In this document: positions 16,379 through 26,094 of the stretch, piece after piece
Layout: every line of letters starts with the position of its first letter
Position numbering within the stretch: the stretch's first letter is position 1
Origin: Roseibacillus sp.
GTDB taxonomy: Bacteria; Verrucomicrobiota; Verrucomicrobiia; Verrucomicrobiales; Akkermansiaceae
Length of the DNA stretch: 57,117 nucleotides
Assembly: GCA_002686085.1 (NCBI GenBank)
Contig: NZAC01000014.1
Span: 1-57,117, forward strand
Direction of reading: 5' to 3'
Translations under genes and position numbers: made by a program
The notes under the pieces: model-generated
What the model saw: only the letters and a program-made list of their open reading frames with translations
Told to the model about the DNA's origin: nothing
Database searches by the model: none

Positions 16379-17935
16379 ATGACAGCGCGTCCAGACATGA
16401 GAGCCCGGCTTGGGGATATCCCGCACCAACCGGGTGTGTACCTCATGCTGGACCGGCTTGGATCAGTGATCTACGTGGGAAAAGCCCGTGACCTCCGGAA
16501 GCGACTGGGAAACCATTTCATGCCCTCGAGGAAGCAGAGTGCAGATCACAAGACCCGGGCTCTCCTTGACGCGATATGGGATTTTGAGGTGCATCTTGTT
16601 CGAAATGAGCAAGAGGCACTGTTGTTGGAGGGGAAGTTGATCAAGCAGTATCGGCCGAGATATAACGTCAGCTTCCGTGACGATAAGCGCTTTCTGCTCG
16701 CGAAGATTAATCCTTCGGACCCTTGGCCCCGTTTCGTTCTGACCCGCCTTAAAAAGGATGATGGCGCGCGCTATTTTGGTCCGTTCGCTCACTCAGGTGC
16801 TTTGCGCGGGACAATCGCATGGTTAAACAAGGAGTTTGGGCTTCGGAGTTGCCGGAGCAGAGAACCGGGGGAAAAAGAACATAAGCATTGCAGCGCGGAC
16901 GTGATACGGAACTGCAGCGCTCCTTGTATCGGAAGTATCAGCCGGGAGGCCTACCTTGAACAGGTGGAGCAGGCGAGTGCCTTGCTGGAGGGGCGGGGGA
17001 GGAGAGAACGTTTGAAGTCTCTGGTCGAAGAGATGGAGAAAGCGGCGGCCCGTATGGATTTCGAACGGGCGGCCCGATTAAGAGATATCGTGCAAAATCT
17101 GGAGCGGACGCTCAATCCGACTCGACAGTTTTCAAGAGGCCGGGGAGTTCCTACCACCGTGAAGCCAGTAGATGATCTGGCGGAGCTGGCAGAACTGCTC
17201 CAACTTCCGGCTTCACCAACTGTGATGGAATGTTTCGATATTTCCAATGTCAGTAGCAGTCATATCGTCGGCTCAATGGTACGGTTCGTTGACGGAGTTC
17301 CGGACAACCAGAATTATCGACGCTATCGAGTAAGAACAGTTGAGGGACAAGATGACTTTGCGAGCATGGCGGAAGTAATTAGACGGCGCTACGCTCGTAT
17401 CCTTCAGCAGGGAGCGAGGGCAAACCCTGAGGCGGTGGATAGCCAGGAAAGTGTCATGGAGTCCATGCGCCGCCTCGCACAAGAGGGGAGGGCACCTATT
17501 ACCCTGCCCGATCTTGTGATCGTGGATGGGGGAAAGGGTCAGCTGAGCTCGGCAACGGGCGAGTTACAGCGCCTTGGACTTCACGAATTGCCGATTATTG
17601 GACTGGCAAAGCGGCGAGAGGAGATTTTTCGGCCTGGGGAAAGCAATCCCCTCGTGCTGAGTCATGAGCTTGGCGCACTCAAACTCCTTCAGCGAATTCG
17701 CGATGAAGCCCACCGCTGCGCCAATAATTATAACGAGCTTCTATTTCGCAAGCGAATGAAGGAGTCCCTACTGGACGATTGTCCCGGTATCTCTCCAAAA
17801 CGGAAGGCTATTCTTCTTGCAGAGTTTGGCTCTGTGAGCCGGATTCGTGGAAAAAGCGCGGAAGAGATTGCTGTCCTTCCGGGGATCTCTCTGCGCTCGG
17901 CCGAGGCCATGCTGAAGTGGCTGAACCAAGAGTAG
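16379..17935 (+). CDS. uvrC: UvrABC excinuclease subunit C, shortened between the UVR motif and the RNase H fold
   Basis: UvrC makes both incisions in nucleotide excision repair. The 518-residue product has a GIY-YIG nuclease (GVYLMLDRLGSVIYVGKARD, 19-38), four Cys at 158, 171, 179 and 183 with spacing close to the Fe-S cysteines of E. coli UvrC, a UVR motif (about 213-243), the RNase H-like nuclease starting at ECFDISN (284-290) with VDGGKGQLSSA and RDEAHR, and a C-terminal helix-hairpin-helix pair (PGISPKRKAILLAEFGSV). About 40 residues separate the UVR motif from ECFDIS; in E. coli it is about 160. All catalytic acids seem present. ATG 16379 follows GGGAG directly; the frame extends to 16235 but that part is membrane-like and unlikely. 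Confidence 0.93.
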   Translation: MTARPDMRARLGDIPHQPGVYLMLDRLGSVIYVGKARDLRKRLGNHFMPSRKQSADHKTRALLDAIWDFEVHLVRNEQEALLLEGKLIKQYRPRYNVSFRDDKRFLLAKINPSDPWPRFVLTRLKKDDGARYFGPFAHSGALRGTIAWLNKEFGLRSCRSREPGEKEHKHCSADVIRNCSAPCIGSISREAYLEQVEQASALLEGRGRRERLKSLVEEMEKAAARMDFERAARLRDIVQNLERTLNPTRQFSRGRGVPTTVKPVDDLAELAELLQLPASPTVMECFDISNVSSSHIVGSMVRFVDGVPDNQNYRRYRVRTVEGQDDFASMAEVIRRRYARILQQGARANPEAVDSQESVMESMRRLAQEGRAPITLPDLVIVDGGKGQLSSATGELQRLGLHELPIIGLAKRREEIFRPGESNPLVLSHELGALKLLQRIRDEAHRCANNYNELLFRKRMKESLLDDCPGISPKRKAILLAEFGSVSRIRGKSAEEIAVLPGISLRSAEAMLKWLNQE

Positions 17936-17975
17936 GGGCCTTTCGCCCGGGAGAAGCCTGCTCACTCCGGGGCCC

Positions 17976-18398
17976 TCAATCGTGAGCCCCAGTAAAATCC
18001 AGAGCACGCTGCTTCATTTGAATAGCCATTAGGTTGAGGGCGTTGGCCCTTGTAGGGGCAAGATGCTCCTTGAGTCCGGTTTTCTCTATGAAGGCGAAAT
18101 CTGCAGTGAGGATGTTCTCCGGAGATTCACCATCCAGAAAGTGAATGAAGAGAGCGATCATTCCCTTGGTGATTTGAGAGTCGGAATCAGCTCTGTAGTG
18201 AACACCCCCATCTTCGAAGTAGGCTTCCAGCCAGACCTGAGATTGGCAGCCTTCAATGAGCTTGTCGTCGGTCTTTCTTTCCGGGGGCATCTCAGTGAGC
18301 TGCCTCCCGAGGCTTATGACGTATTCATATCGCTCGGTCCAATCCTGAAAAAGGCTCAAATCCTTGAGGAGCTGTTCCTGGCGTTCGGTGATGGTCAT
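17976..18398 (-). CDS. sufE: SufE cysteine-desulfurase sulfur acceptor
   Basis: A 140-residue SufE. It takes the persulfide sulfur from SufS and passes it on for Fe-S cluster assembly. The catalytic cysteine is in LIEGCQSQVWL; counted from ATG 18398 it is residue 51, the same number as in E. coli SufE. A TTG six bases upstream (18404) would add two residues. It lies 35 bases after sufS on the same strand, which fits translation as a pair. The scaffold genes sufB, sufC and sufD are not in the window. Confidence 0.95.
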   Translation of the reverse strand: MTITERQEQLLKDLSLFQDWTERYEYVISLGRQLTEMPPERKTDDKLIEGCQSQVWLEAYFEDGGVHYRADSDSQITKGMIALFIHFLDGESPENILTADFAFIEKTGLKEHLAPTRANALNLMAIQMKQRALDFTGAHD

Positions 18399-18433
18399 TT
18401 TCAAGGGGTAATAGATGGAAATACATCGCGGTA

Positions 18434-19666
18434 TCAGCGCAGCATTTCCACTCCTTTTTCCACAGCTTCAGCGAGACGATCAACATCGTCCTCGTTGTTA
18501 AAGCATCCAAATGAGGCACGGAGGGTTCCAGTGATGCCAAAGCGGTTCATCAGGGGTTGGCAGCAATGATGGCCAGTGCGAACGGCTATGCCCATCTTAT
18601 CTACAAGGGTGCCAAGGTCATAGTGATGGATTCCGTCGATATTGAAGGATAATGATCCAGAACGATCGCTTGGTCCGTAGAGGGCAAGTCCCCTGATGCT
18701 CGTGAGCGCATCGGCAGCACGACGAATCATTTCATTTTCGTGATTTGAGACGTTCTGAAGGCCTAGTTCATTAAGAAAATTGAGCGCTGCGGCAAGAGCG
18801 ATCGCGCCTTCAATGTTCGGAGTGCCTGCTTCGAACTTGTAAGGGAGGTCATTAAAGGTCGTTCCATCGTAGGAAACTTTTCGGATCATTTCTCCGCCAC
18901 CTCGCCACGGAGGAAGCTCTTCAAGGAGTGAGTGCTTTCCGTAGAGGACGCCAATGCCCGTCGGGGCGTAAACCTTGTGGCCGGAGAAGACATAAAAGTC
19001 TGCATCGAGTTTCTGGACGTCGACAGAGAGGTGGGGCACGGCCTGGGCACCATCTACAACCACGAGGGCTCCTGCTCGATGGGCAGACTCTATCATTTGA
19101 GCAAGAGGTAGAATTGTGCCGAAAGCATTTGAGATATGGGTCAGGGCGAGGACTTTCAACCGGCCAGAGGTTTTTTCGAGAAGATGATCGAAATCTGCTG
19201 GATCAATGGCGCCCTGTTCTGTGACTGGGATGACTTCCAGCACGGCCCCTGATCGGTCGCAGAGCATCTGCCACGGCACTGTGTTGGAGTGATGCTCAAG
19301 GTTGCTGATCGCAATGATATCTCCGGGGCTTATTTTACCGGAATACCCGAGGGTGGAGCTGATAAGATTGATTCCGTCGGTGGCCCCACCGGTAAAGATG
19401 ATTTCTTCTGCCGAGCTGGCGTTGAGGTGACGGGCAATGAGCTCGCGTGCGTTCTCGTGAGCTGCGGTAGCTTCCTGAGCGAGATGGTGAGTTCCTCGGT
19501 GGATGTTGGAGTTAAGCCGCTCGTAGTAATGGCGACTGACTTCGAGGACGGCTTCCGGTTTCTGAGAGGTTGCTGCGTTGTCGAGATACACAAGAGGCTT
19601 TCCATGAACCTCATGCTGGAGGATCGGAAAACTCGAGCGTACTGCACTGACATCGTAGCTGCTCAT
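18434..19666 (-). CDS. sufS: SufS-type cysteine desulfurase
   Basis: A 410-residue PLP enzyme of the group II desulfurases, which converts cysteine to alanine and a protein-bound persulfide. The motifs in order are YLDNAATSQKP near the N-terminus, NIHRGTHHLA, the PLP lysine in FSGHKVYAPTGIGVLYGK, and the persulfide cysteine in RTGHHCCQPLM, followed by RASFGCFNNEDDVD. The start is placed at ATG 19666 (MSSYDVSAVRSSFPIL); an extension to 19723 is possible but lies upstream of the conserved start of the family. It is followed by its partner sufE and preceded, 168 bases away, by rpoD. Confidence 0.96.
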   Translation of the reverse strand: MSSYDVSAVRSSFPILQHEVHGKPLVYLDNAATSQKPEAVLEVSRHYYERLNSNIHRGTHHLAQEATAAHENARELIARHLNASSAEEIIFTGGATDGINLISSTLGYSGKISPGDIIAISNLEHHSNTVPWQMLCDRSGAVLEVIPVTEQGAIDPADFDHLLEKTSGRLKVLALTHISNAFGTILPLAQMIESAHRAGALVVVDGAQAVPHLSVDVQKLDADFYVFSGHKVYAPTGIGVLYGKHSLLEELPPWRGGGEMIRKVSYDGTTFNDLPYKFEAGTPNIEGAIALAAALNFLNELGLQNVSNHENEMIRRAADALTSIRGLALYGPSDRSGSLSFNIDGIHHYDLGTLVDKMGIAVRTGHHCCQPLMNRFGITGTLRASFGCFNNEDDVDRLAEAVEKGVEMLR

Positions 19667-19834
19667 TGATAATCGAGATTTGAGGGAGAGTTGGTCAATA
19701 GAGGGGGAGTTCCCGTGCCACACGATCTCGAGACGGTTCAGCGCCCGAGGTTCGAATAGATGATACCAGCCGACAATTCCCTATGCCTAATTGAGCATAA
19801 GTTTCCCGGTAGACAAGCGGTAGCCCGCGATTCT

Positions 19835-21847
19835 CTACATGTTTGGCAGCTCGATAAAGCCTTCCAACTTGCGAATACGCGTGGGGTGACGCATCTTCCT
19901 GAGTGCTTTGGCCTCAATCTGCCGGATCCGTTCGCGAGTCACCTGAAATTGACGACCCACCTCTTCAAGAGTCCGACTGTAGCCATCCTTTAGTCCAAAG
20001 CGCTGCTCAAGGACTTCCCGTTCCCGCTCCGTAAGAGTGTCGAGAACTTCGTTGATCTTATCCTTCAGCATGGAGAAGCCAGCTTCCTCCATCGGGTTTT
20101 CCGCGGTCTTATCCTCAATGAAGTCCCCAAAGCTTGTGTCATCACTGTCTCCCACAGGAGCCTGCAGCGATATTGGTTGCTGCGCCATCTTGAGGACGGC
20201 TCGCACTCGTTCCACGGGAAGGTGAATCTCCTCAGCGATTTCATCGGGGGTAGGTTCTCTCCCGTACTCCTGAACCAGCTGTTTCTGGACCCGCATGAGT
20301 TTATTGATCGTTTCAATCATATGAACCGGGATCCGAATGGTCCGGGCCTGATCGGCGATCGAGCGAGTGATGGCCTGACGAATCCACCAGGTCGCGTAGG
20401 TAGAAAACTTGTAGCCGCGACGGTATTCAAATTTTTCCACCGCTTTCATCAGGCCCATGTTCCCTTCCTGAATCAGATCAAGGAAAGAGAGCCCTCGGTT
20501 GGTGTACTTCTTCGCAATAGAGATCACGAGGCGGAGATTAGCTTCTACCATTTCCGTCTTGGCTTTGTGCGCTTCACGCAGCCAGTGATTCAGGTCTCCA
20601 GTGGTAGCTTCAAATTGCTCCTGATCATGCCAAGAGTAGAGTTGTAGCTCCTTCAGTTTGGTTTCGAACTCTTTCTTATCCTTGAGCCTTGAGGTAAGCT
20701 TACGTTGGTAACGCCAGATCTTGGTCTGCGTTTCACGGACTTCCTCGCAAAAGTCCTCAATGACCTTCTGCTTGAAGTAAAAGCGGTTGTAAAGGCGCGC
20801 AAGGGTCGTGAGATTCTTATCGAGGCTAGTCAGGAGCTTCTTTTTTCCCCGGACAGACTTGGCACTTAGTTTTTTGAAGATCTTGCTGGTGTCTTCATGG
20901 AGGTTGCGTACTTGATCGCAGAGCTTTGGGAGCGTTTTCATGTAGCGCTCGCGGCTCTCGATCTTCTTGTCGAGAATGACCCGGTCGAAGCGTTCCTTAC
21001 CCCGCTGAAGCTTGTCTGCAAGGGCCAGGTAACTATCGGCCGTGAATCCAAACTTATGGAGAAATTTCTGTACGCAAATCTCGGCATCCTCAATCCGCTT
21101 GGAAATTTCAACCTCTTGCTCCCGGGTCAGGAGCGGCACCTGCCCCATCTGCTTCAGATACATACGGACCGGGTCATCGAGAATATCGAGCTTCTGGTCC
21201 TTCGTTTCTTCCGCTGCATCATCTGAAGATTTCTTATCTTTAAAGCGATCGACCTCTGAGGAATCGATGATGTTGAATTCCATGTTACGCAACCGATCGA
21301 GGATGGCAGCAACATCGGTCGGGTCGACGAGATCCTTGGGGAGGATCTCGTGGATATCGTCATAAGTGAGGTAGTCTTGTTCCTTGGCGAGCTTGATGAG
21401 CTCCCGCATCTTTTCCTGAATCTCAGGTGTATCGATGCGACTCTTTCCTTTCGGGAGCTTCTTTTTTGGGGTGTCAGTAGTTCCTGGAGAGTCTAAAGCT
21501 TCCGCTTTGGTAGCGACCTTCTTGGTCGCTTTCTTGGCTACTTTTTTAGGGGCTTTCTTAGCTGCCTTTTTGGTGGCTTTCTTGGCTGCTTTTTTGGTGG
21601 CTTTCTTGGCGACCTTCTTGGTGGCTTTCTTGGCGACCTTCTTGGCTGCTTTCTTGGCGACCTTCTTGGTGGCTTTCTTCGCTACCTTCTTGGTGGCTTT
21701 CTTGGCGACCTTCTTGGTGGCTTTCTTGGCGACCTTCTTGGTGGCTTTCTTGGCGACCTTCTTGGTGGCTTTCTTGGCTACCTTCTTGGTGGCTTTCTTG
21801 GCGACCTTTTTAGCGGATTTCTTAGACGCGACTTTTTTTTTCGCCAT
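19835..21847 (-). CDS. rpoD: Primary sigma factor (sigma-70, RpoD) with histone H1-like Lys/Ala-rich N-terminal tail
   Basis: The 670-residue product directs RNA polymerase to housekeeping promoters. Residues from about 12 to 112 are nearly pure repeats of an eight-residue unit, KKATKKVA, like bacterial histone H1-type tails. After a linker come a region 1.1-like helical part, region 1.2 ([22 protein letters not shown]), region 2 ([20 protein letters not shown], then [20 protein letters not shown]), region 3 and region 4 ([17 protein letters not shown] and [19 protein letters not shown]). A second run of basic residues sits in the non-conserved region before region 2. dnaG lies 107 bases upstream on the same strand, the dnaG-rpoD half of the classical macromolecular synthesis operon; rpsU is absent. 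The tail probably adds non-specific DNA affinity. Confidence 0.97.
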   Translation of the reverse strand: MAKKKVASKKSAKKVAKKATKKVAKKATKKVAKKATKKVAKKATKKVAKKATKKVAKKATKKVAKKAAKKVAKKATKKVAKKATKKAAKKATKKAAKKAPKKVAKKATKKVATKAEALDSPGTTDTPKKKLPKGKSRIDTPEIQEKMRELIKLAKEQDYLTYDDIHEILPKDLVDPTDVAAILDRLRNMEFNIIDSSEVDRFKDKKSSDDAAEETKDQKLDILDDPVRMYLKQMGQVPLLTREQEVEISKRIEDAEICVQKFLHKFGFTADSYLALADKLQRGKERFDRVILDKKIESRERYMKTLPKLCDQVRNLHEDTSKIFKKLSAKSVRGKKKLLTSLDKNLTTLARLYNRFYFKQKVIEDFCEEVRETQTKIWRYQRKLTSRLKDKKEFETKLKELQLYSWHDQEQFEATTGDLNHWLREAHKAKTEMVEANLRLVISIAKKYTNRGLSFLDLIQEGNMGLMKAVEKFEYRRGYKFSTYATWWIRQAITRSIADQARTIRIPVHMIETINKLMRVQKQLVQEYGREPTPDEIAEEIHLPVERVRAVLKMAQQPISLQAPVGDSDDTSFGDFIEDKTAENPMEEAGFSMLKDKINEVLDTLTEREREVLEQRFGLKDGYSRTLEEVGRQFQVTRERIRQIEAKALRKMRHPTRIRKLEGFIELPNM
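21514..21814. repeat. Tandem 24-base repeats inside rpoD
   Basis: About 12 copies of a 24-base unit of the type GGTGGCTTTCTTGGCGACCT plus four bases (plus strand), some identical, some with a changed codon. They encode the Lys/Ala tail of RpoD on the minus strand. All copies stay in frame. Near-identical neighbours suggest recent copy-number change by slippage or unequal recombination, so tail length may vary between strains. This is not a CRISPR: there are no spacers. Confidence 0.95.
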
Positions 21848-21954
21848 GAGCCTGTTAGGAGTAGCAGGGATCCAGATACAGCAATCCCATTATAGCAAGC
21901 TGGAGGATCATCCCCCAGAAGCAGGCGGGACTCTTCTTGAGGTTTCACATGAGG

Positions 21955-23757
21955 TCAAGGACTTTTGGCCTCGGAGCGGATTCTTTGGAGTTCGGTAATC
22001 CGCTCCATGATTGCCTTTGAATCGTCATCGCCGAGCTCGGGGCTTTTCAAGCGTGCAGCCAGAGCGCCCAGCTCCTGTAAAATGCCCTGCTCAGCCAGTA
22101 TGCCAAGAATCTCGGTGGCAGCCGTCAGAGGAGCGGCCGGTGTGGGCTCCTCGAGTAAGGTGAGTAAAGTGGCCCGATCCCCGGCAGAGAGACTTTGGAG
22201 AAAGGTATTTACTGCCGCTGGGTTTGGGACATCGGGGCGAGTGCTGAGAATGTTTCGCAGCAGAGCCTCGCCTTCACGACCTTCTGCCCCAATCAGAACC
22301 TGTTCAGTTTGGTCACATAGAAAGTCCAGAACTTCGTGGGACTGCAGGGCGAGAGCCGCGAGGACTCCAAGCTCCCGGTCAACTGGCGTTGATTCGACGA
22401 TGATCGGATCATCCTTCTGGTCGCGTCGGCGGCTTGGCCGCTTTGCGGTATCGACAACAGCCTGACGAATGCCATCCGGACTAAGACCGAGACGGGTGGC
22501 TACAAAATTGATCGATGCCTCCTGAGCGTTTTTATCCGAGACTGCGTGAAGCATCGGGGAGAGCTCTCGTACTACGCGTGCCTTGGTGCCTGGATCATCG
22601 AGATTATTTTCCTCTCCGAGATATCGCAGGCGATAGTCAAAAAATTCCGAAGATTGTTCGAGGATACTTTGAAACTCGTCTGGGCCTCTCGATTTGACAA
22701 GAGAGTCGGGATCTTCTCCCGGAGGCATGGTGGCAACTCTGACATCCATACCCAGCGCCGCCATTTCTACAAACGCCTTGGCCGCGGCGTCGTGCCCGGC
22801 AAAGTCGGAGTCGTAACAGATTACGACCTTGTCAGATCCGGTGTAACGCTTCAGCAAACGAGCATGCTCGTTCGTGCACGCCGTTCCCTGGGTGGCGACT
22901 GCATTTTTGACGCCAGCTTCATGGCACGCGATCACGTCAAGCTGCCCCTCGCATAGCACGGCATAGTCCCTCATATGCCGGATAGCCTTGTGCAGGCCGA
23001 AGAAGACGTTGGACTTTTTGAAGATGGGGGTCTCGGGAGAGTTGATGTATTTTCCGCCTCCCTGTTCTTCCCGTAATTTCCGACCGCTGAAGGCGATGAC
23101 ATCGTCACGTTCGTTGTGTATTGGAAACATCAGGCGGTCTCCAAAACGAACCCAGAGTCCGGAGCGTGGGTTGTTCTCCTCTCTGAGCTTGGTGATACCC
23201 GAATGTAATAATTCTCTCCCGGTGAATCCTGCGTCCCGCGCCCAGTCCAGGAAGATATCCGTATTTCTGGGCATCCATCCGATCGCCCAACGGCCTGCCA
23301 TCTCTCGATCATACCCGCGGGACTTGAGATATTGGCGGGCATGCTCTGCGCCCGGATCCTCGAGTAGCAGAGAATGCATGAAGCGTGCCGCCTGGTTGTG
23401 GAGGAGCTTCAGGCGACTCAGGCGCCGACGCCTCCGATCTTCCTGGGGGTCATACTCCCCCTCCTCAATCGTGATGTTGGAGCGAGCGGCCAGCTTTCGT
23501 AGGGCTTCCGGGAATGGAAGGTTCTCATAGGCCATCACAAATCCCACTGCGTTCCCTCCCTCGCCACAACCGAAGCAGCGATATGACTGTCTTCCAGGAC
23601 TGACATTAAAGGAGGGAGTCTTTTCGTTGTGAAAGGGACAGTGGGTCTTGAAATCTGCGCCTGCTCGCTTCAGGTCGAGGCCATACGATGCTATGAGCTC
23701 CACAATGTCCGTCGCTCCAAGGACTTGTTGAACGGTTTCATCGGGGATGCGTGGCAT
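21955..23757 (-). CDS. dnaG: DNA primase DnaG
   Basis: A 600-residue primase, which synthesises RNA primers at the fork. The N-terminal zinc-binding domain is complete: THCPFHNEKTPSFNVSP and YRCFGCGEGGNAV. The RNA polymerase core with the Toprim fold follows, with VLCEGQLDVIACHEAG and the acidic ICYDSDFAGHDAAAKA. The C-terminal part, from about residue 430, is helical and poorly conserved, as expected for the helicase-binding domain. It is 107 bases upstream of rpoD. ATG 23757 has a C-run before it and no Shine-Dalgarno sequence; divergent transcription with the NfeD gene starts 114 bases away. Confidence 0.97.
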   Translation of the reverse strand: MPRIPDETVQQVLGATDIVELIASYGLDLKRAGADFKTHCPFHNEKTPSFNVSPGRQSYRCFGCGEGGNAVGFVMAYENLPFPEALRKLAARSNITIEEGEYDPQEDRRRRRLSRLKLLHNQAARFMHSLLLEDPGAEHARQYLKSRGYDREMAGRWAIGWMPRNTDIFLDWARDAGFTGRELLHSGITKLREENNPRSGLWVRFGDRLMFPIHNERDDVIAFSGRKLREEQGGGKYINSPETPIFKKSNVFFGLHKAIRHMRDYAVLCEGQLDVIACHEAGVKNAVATQGTACTNEHARLLKRYTGSDKVVICYDSDFAGHDAAAKAFVEMAALGMDVRVATMPPGEDPDSLVKSRGPDEFQSILEQSSEFFDYRLRYLGEENNLDDPGTKARVVRELSPMLHAVSDKNAQEASINFVATRLGLSPDGIRQAVVDTAKRPSRRRDQKDDPIIVESTPVDRELGVLAALALQSHEVLDFLCDQTEQVLIGAEGREGEALLRNILSTRPDVPNPAAVNTFLQSLSAGDRATLLTLLEEPTPAAPLTAATEILGILAEQGILQELGALAARLKSPELGDDDSKAIMERITELQRIRSEAKSP

Positions 23758-23871
23758 CGTGGGGGAATTGTAGCGTCAGGTGGAATCTTGCCAAACCATC
23801 AAGACCGCAGGAATTGTGAAGAGATGTGATTTTCTAGCCAACGGCACCGAAATCAGGTCTATATTGAATAC

Positions 23872-26094
23872 ATGAAAGCTATCATTCTTGCCGCTTTTGT
23901 GGTCTCAGCCGCAGTTGCCGTCGCTCGGAGTAGTGAGAATTTAGAGGTCGGCTCTTTGGCATCTGGCTCCAGCTCCCCAAATGTTGCAAGTAAGGGAGCC
24001 TATGCCGGGAGCGTTGTCGAGATCGAGATAGAGGATGAAAGTCTCAAGGATCTCGGGAAATTTAAATATTGGGGGAAAGTACTCGACGAGGTTGAGAGCG
24101 GTAAGGCGAAAGCGGTAATTCTTCGAATCAATGCGGCTGAGGGGTATCTTGAGGAAACGGAAAGGTTGATGGAGAGATTGCTCCGTCTAAAGGTGCCCAG
24201 CTATGCGCTGATCGAGAAGCAGGCGCTTGGTGAGGGCGCACTTCTCGCGCTGGCGGCGACCTCAATTTTTATGACGCCCGAATCGATCATTGGAGGTGCG
24301 GGGCTCTTCTCGAGCGAGGAGGAGGGAGGCACCGGGGACTTGGCGCAGCATCACAGCCGCTTACTTGCCACGATTCGCCGAGTTGTCACCAGTCAGGGGC
24401 ATTCGCAGGAGCTCATACAGGCCTTATTCAAGCCGGGCGATCGGGAACGGCGCTTTGGCGAGGTGCTAGTGCCGGCTGGAACCGTGCTGACCTTGACGGC
24501 GCAGGAGGCTGCATCTCAGGTCGATGGGGAACCCCTGCTTGCTACCGCTGTGGTTGGGACCCCCGGGGATCTACTTTCAGCTGTTGGGTTGTCGGGAGCA
24601 GAGCTTGTAAGGGCACAGGCGGCGGCTCGTCCGGTCGTGATAAGGAGTGGAGCTGTAGAAGGAGAGGAGGCCTCGGTCGACGAAACGGGGGAGCCGGAAC
24701 GCAAAGAGGAAGGACCAGAGATTCCCGGAAAGACTCAGGAGGAGAGTTTTGAAGGCAAATTAGTGGTTTTAACGGTGGGTAAGGATGACCTCATGAACAA
24801 ACAGAGTTTCAAATTCTGGCGCCGGATGTTGCGTCGTGCCGAAGATGAGAAGGCCAAGGCAGTGCTTTTTGATCTGGATACGCCGGGTGGGTATGCCTTT
24901 GAGACAAAGGAAATCATGTCAGAAATTACCCGTCTCAAGATTCCCAGTTATGCATTTGTGAATGAAAATGCTCTGAGTGCCGGGGCACTTATGTCGGTTG
25001 CCACGAACGGCATCTATATGAGCCCCGAGGGCACGATAGGAGCCGCTGGATTGGTTAGTGGAGGAGGTGCTGAAATTGGAGAGATGATGCGAAAAAAACT
25101 CCATAGTTCCTTCGAGGCGCAGATCCGCAGTGTGGCCGAGAAGAGGGGTCATGATCCAGAGCTCATCCGGGCGATGATGATTCCTGAGGATCGGGACCGA
25201 GTTTTTGGTGAAGTGGTTGTCCGGGCGGGAGAGCTTCTCACCCTCACGGCGAGTGAGGCCACTTCCATGAGGGGAGGAAGGCCCCTTCTTGCTAAAGGAG
25301 TGGCGAGCAGCATCGAAGAAATTGCAGAGTTTGAGGGCATCGACAGCGCCGCCATAGTAAGGGCTGAGGCGACGGCGTTTGAAAATGTTGCCTGGTGGGT
25401 CTCGAAATGGTCTTTCTTACTGATCCTTGTGGGTATGGCAGCGGCCTACGCCGAGCTGAAAGCTCCGGGCTTTGGAATTGGAGGAGCCATTTCCCTTCTG
25501 GCGTTTGGCACGTTTTTCTTTGGCAACTACATGGCCGGAAATCTCGCCAACTATGAGCTCGTGGCGTTGTTCGTACTCGGAATCGTCCTGATTGCGGTAG
25601 AGCTCTTCCTGATTCCCGGCACTGGGGTGACCGGCATAGCCGGGGTTCTTTGCCTGCTTGGTGCGCTTCTTCTCGGCACGGTGGATAAGATTGATTGGAA
25701 CGATTGGAAAGTGGGGGATTTCTCCGGGAGTCTGTTGGACCTGCTGCGTGGGCCTGCGTTCACGCTGGGAACAGGTCTTCTTGGGGGGAGCTTTCTTGTG
25801 GTTCTATTGATGAGGTTCCTTCCGAGTGCTCCCCTTTTCCGGGTCTTCGTCAGTAAGCAGGAGCTCGCGGGTGGGGCATCTATCGCGACTCAGGCTTCCT
25901 CGGCACGTTGCGAGGACCGGATGGGACTTACGGGTGAGGCTCTTACCGACCTCCGGCCGTCGGGCAAGGTCGCGCTCACAGGAGAGGAGCTGGATGTAAT
26001 CGCTGATGGTGCGTTTATCAAAAAGGGATCCAAGGTGCGCGTTCTCAGGCAGGACGGGATGAAGATCGTTGTGGGTGTCATCGAATCCTCCTAG
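23872..26094 (+). CDS. NfeD-family membrane serine protease with duplicated protease domain, first copy degenerate
   Basis: The 740-residue product has a signal peptide (1-18), two ClpP-like NfeD protease domains in tandem (about 45-255 and 295-500), four or more transmembrane segments (about 510-660) and a C-terminal OB-fold domain (GLTGEALTDLRPSGKVALTG). The domains align over their whole length, for example LKVPSYALIEKQALGEGALL with LKIPSYAFVNENALSAGALM. Ser369 in the second is the expected nucleophile, with a Lys pair near 408; in the first the same place is Gly120 and the Lys region reads HHSR. So only the second copy should be active. NfeD proteases work with stomatin-like proteins in membrane quality control, but no stomatin gene is adjacent. 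Confidence 0.88.
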   Translation: MKAIILAAFVVSAAVAVARSSENLEVGSLASGSSSPNVASKGAYAGSVVEIEIEDESLKDLGKFKYWGKVLDEVESGKAKAVILRINAAEGYLEETERLMERLLRLKVPSYALIEKQALGEGALLALAATSIFMTPESIIGGAGLFSSEEEGGTGDLAQHHSRLLATIRRVVTSQGHSQELIQALFKPGDRERRFGEVLVPAGTVLTLTAQEAASQVDGEPLLATAVVGTPGDLLSAVGLSGAELVRAQAAARPVVIRSGAVEGEEASVDETGEPERKEEGPEIPGKTQEESFEGKLVVLTVGKDDLMNKQSFKFWRRMLRRAEDEKAKAVLFDLDTPGGYAFETKEIMSEITRLKIPSYAFVNENALSAGALMSVATNGIYMSPEGTIGAAGLVSGGGAEIGEMMRKKLHSSFEAQIRSVAEKRGHDPELIRAMMIPEDRDRVFGEVVVRAGELLTLTASEATSMRGGRPLLAKGVASSIEEIAEFEGIDSAAIVRAEATAFENVAWWVSKWSFLLILVGMAAAYAELKAPGFGIGGAISLLAFGTFFFGNYMAGNLANYELVALFVLGIVLIAVELFLIPGTGVTGIAGVLCLLGALLLGTVDKIDWNDWKVGDFSGSLLDLLRGPAFTLGTGLLGGSFLVVLLMRFLPSAPLFRVFVSKQELAGGASIATQASSARCEDRMGLTGEALTDLRPSGKVALTGEELDVIADGAFIKKGSKVRVLRQDGMKIVVGVIESS

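Noticed and set aside
19745-19765. tRNA-like T-loop motif GGTTCGAAT
   Set aside because: No acceptor stem, anticodon arm or D arm can be built around it.
21514-21814. CRISPR-like periodicity
   Set aside because: The repeats are continuous 24-base units coding protein; there are no spacers and no cas genes. The same holds for 34868-35126.
21435-21998. Plus-strand frame of repeats FLVAFLAT
   Set aside because: It is the antisense of the Lys/Ala tail of rpoD; Phe/Leu/Ala repeats arise because the complement of Lys and Ala codons is hydrophobic.
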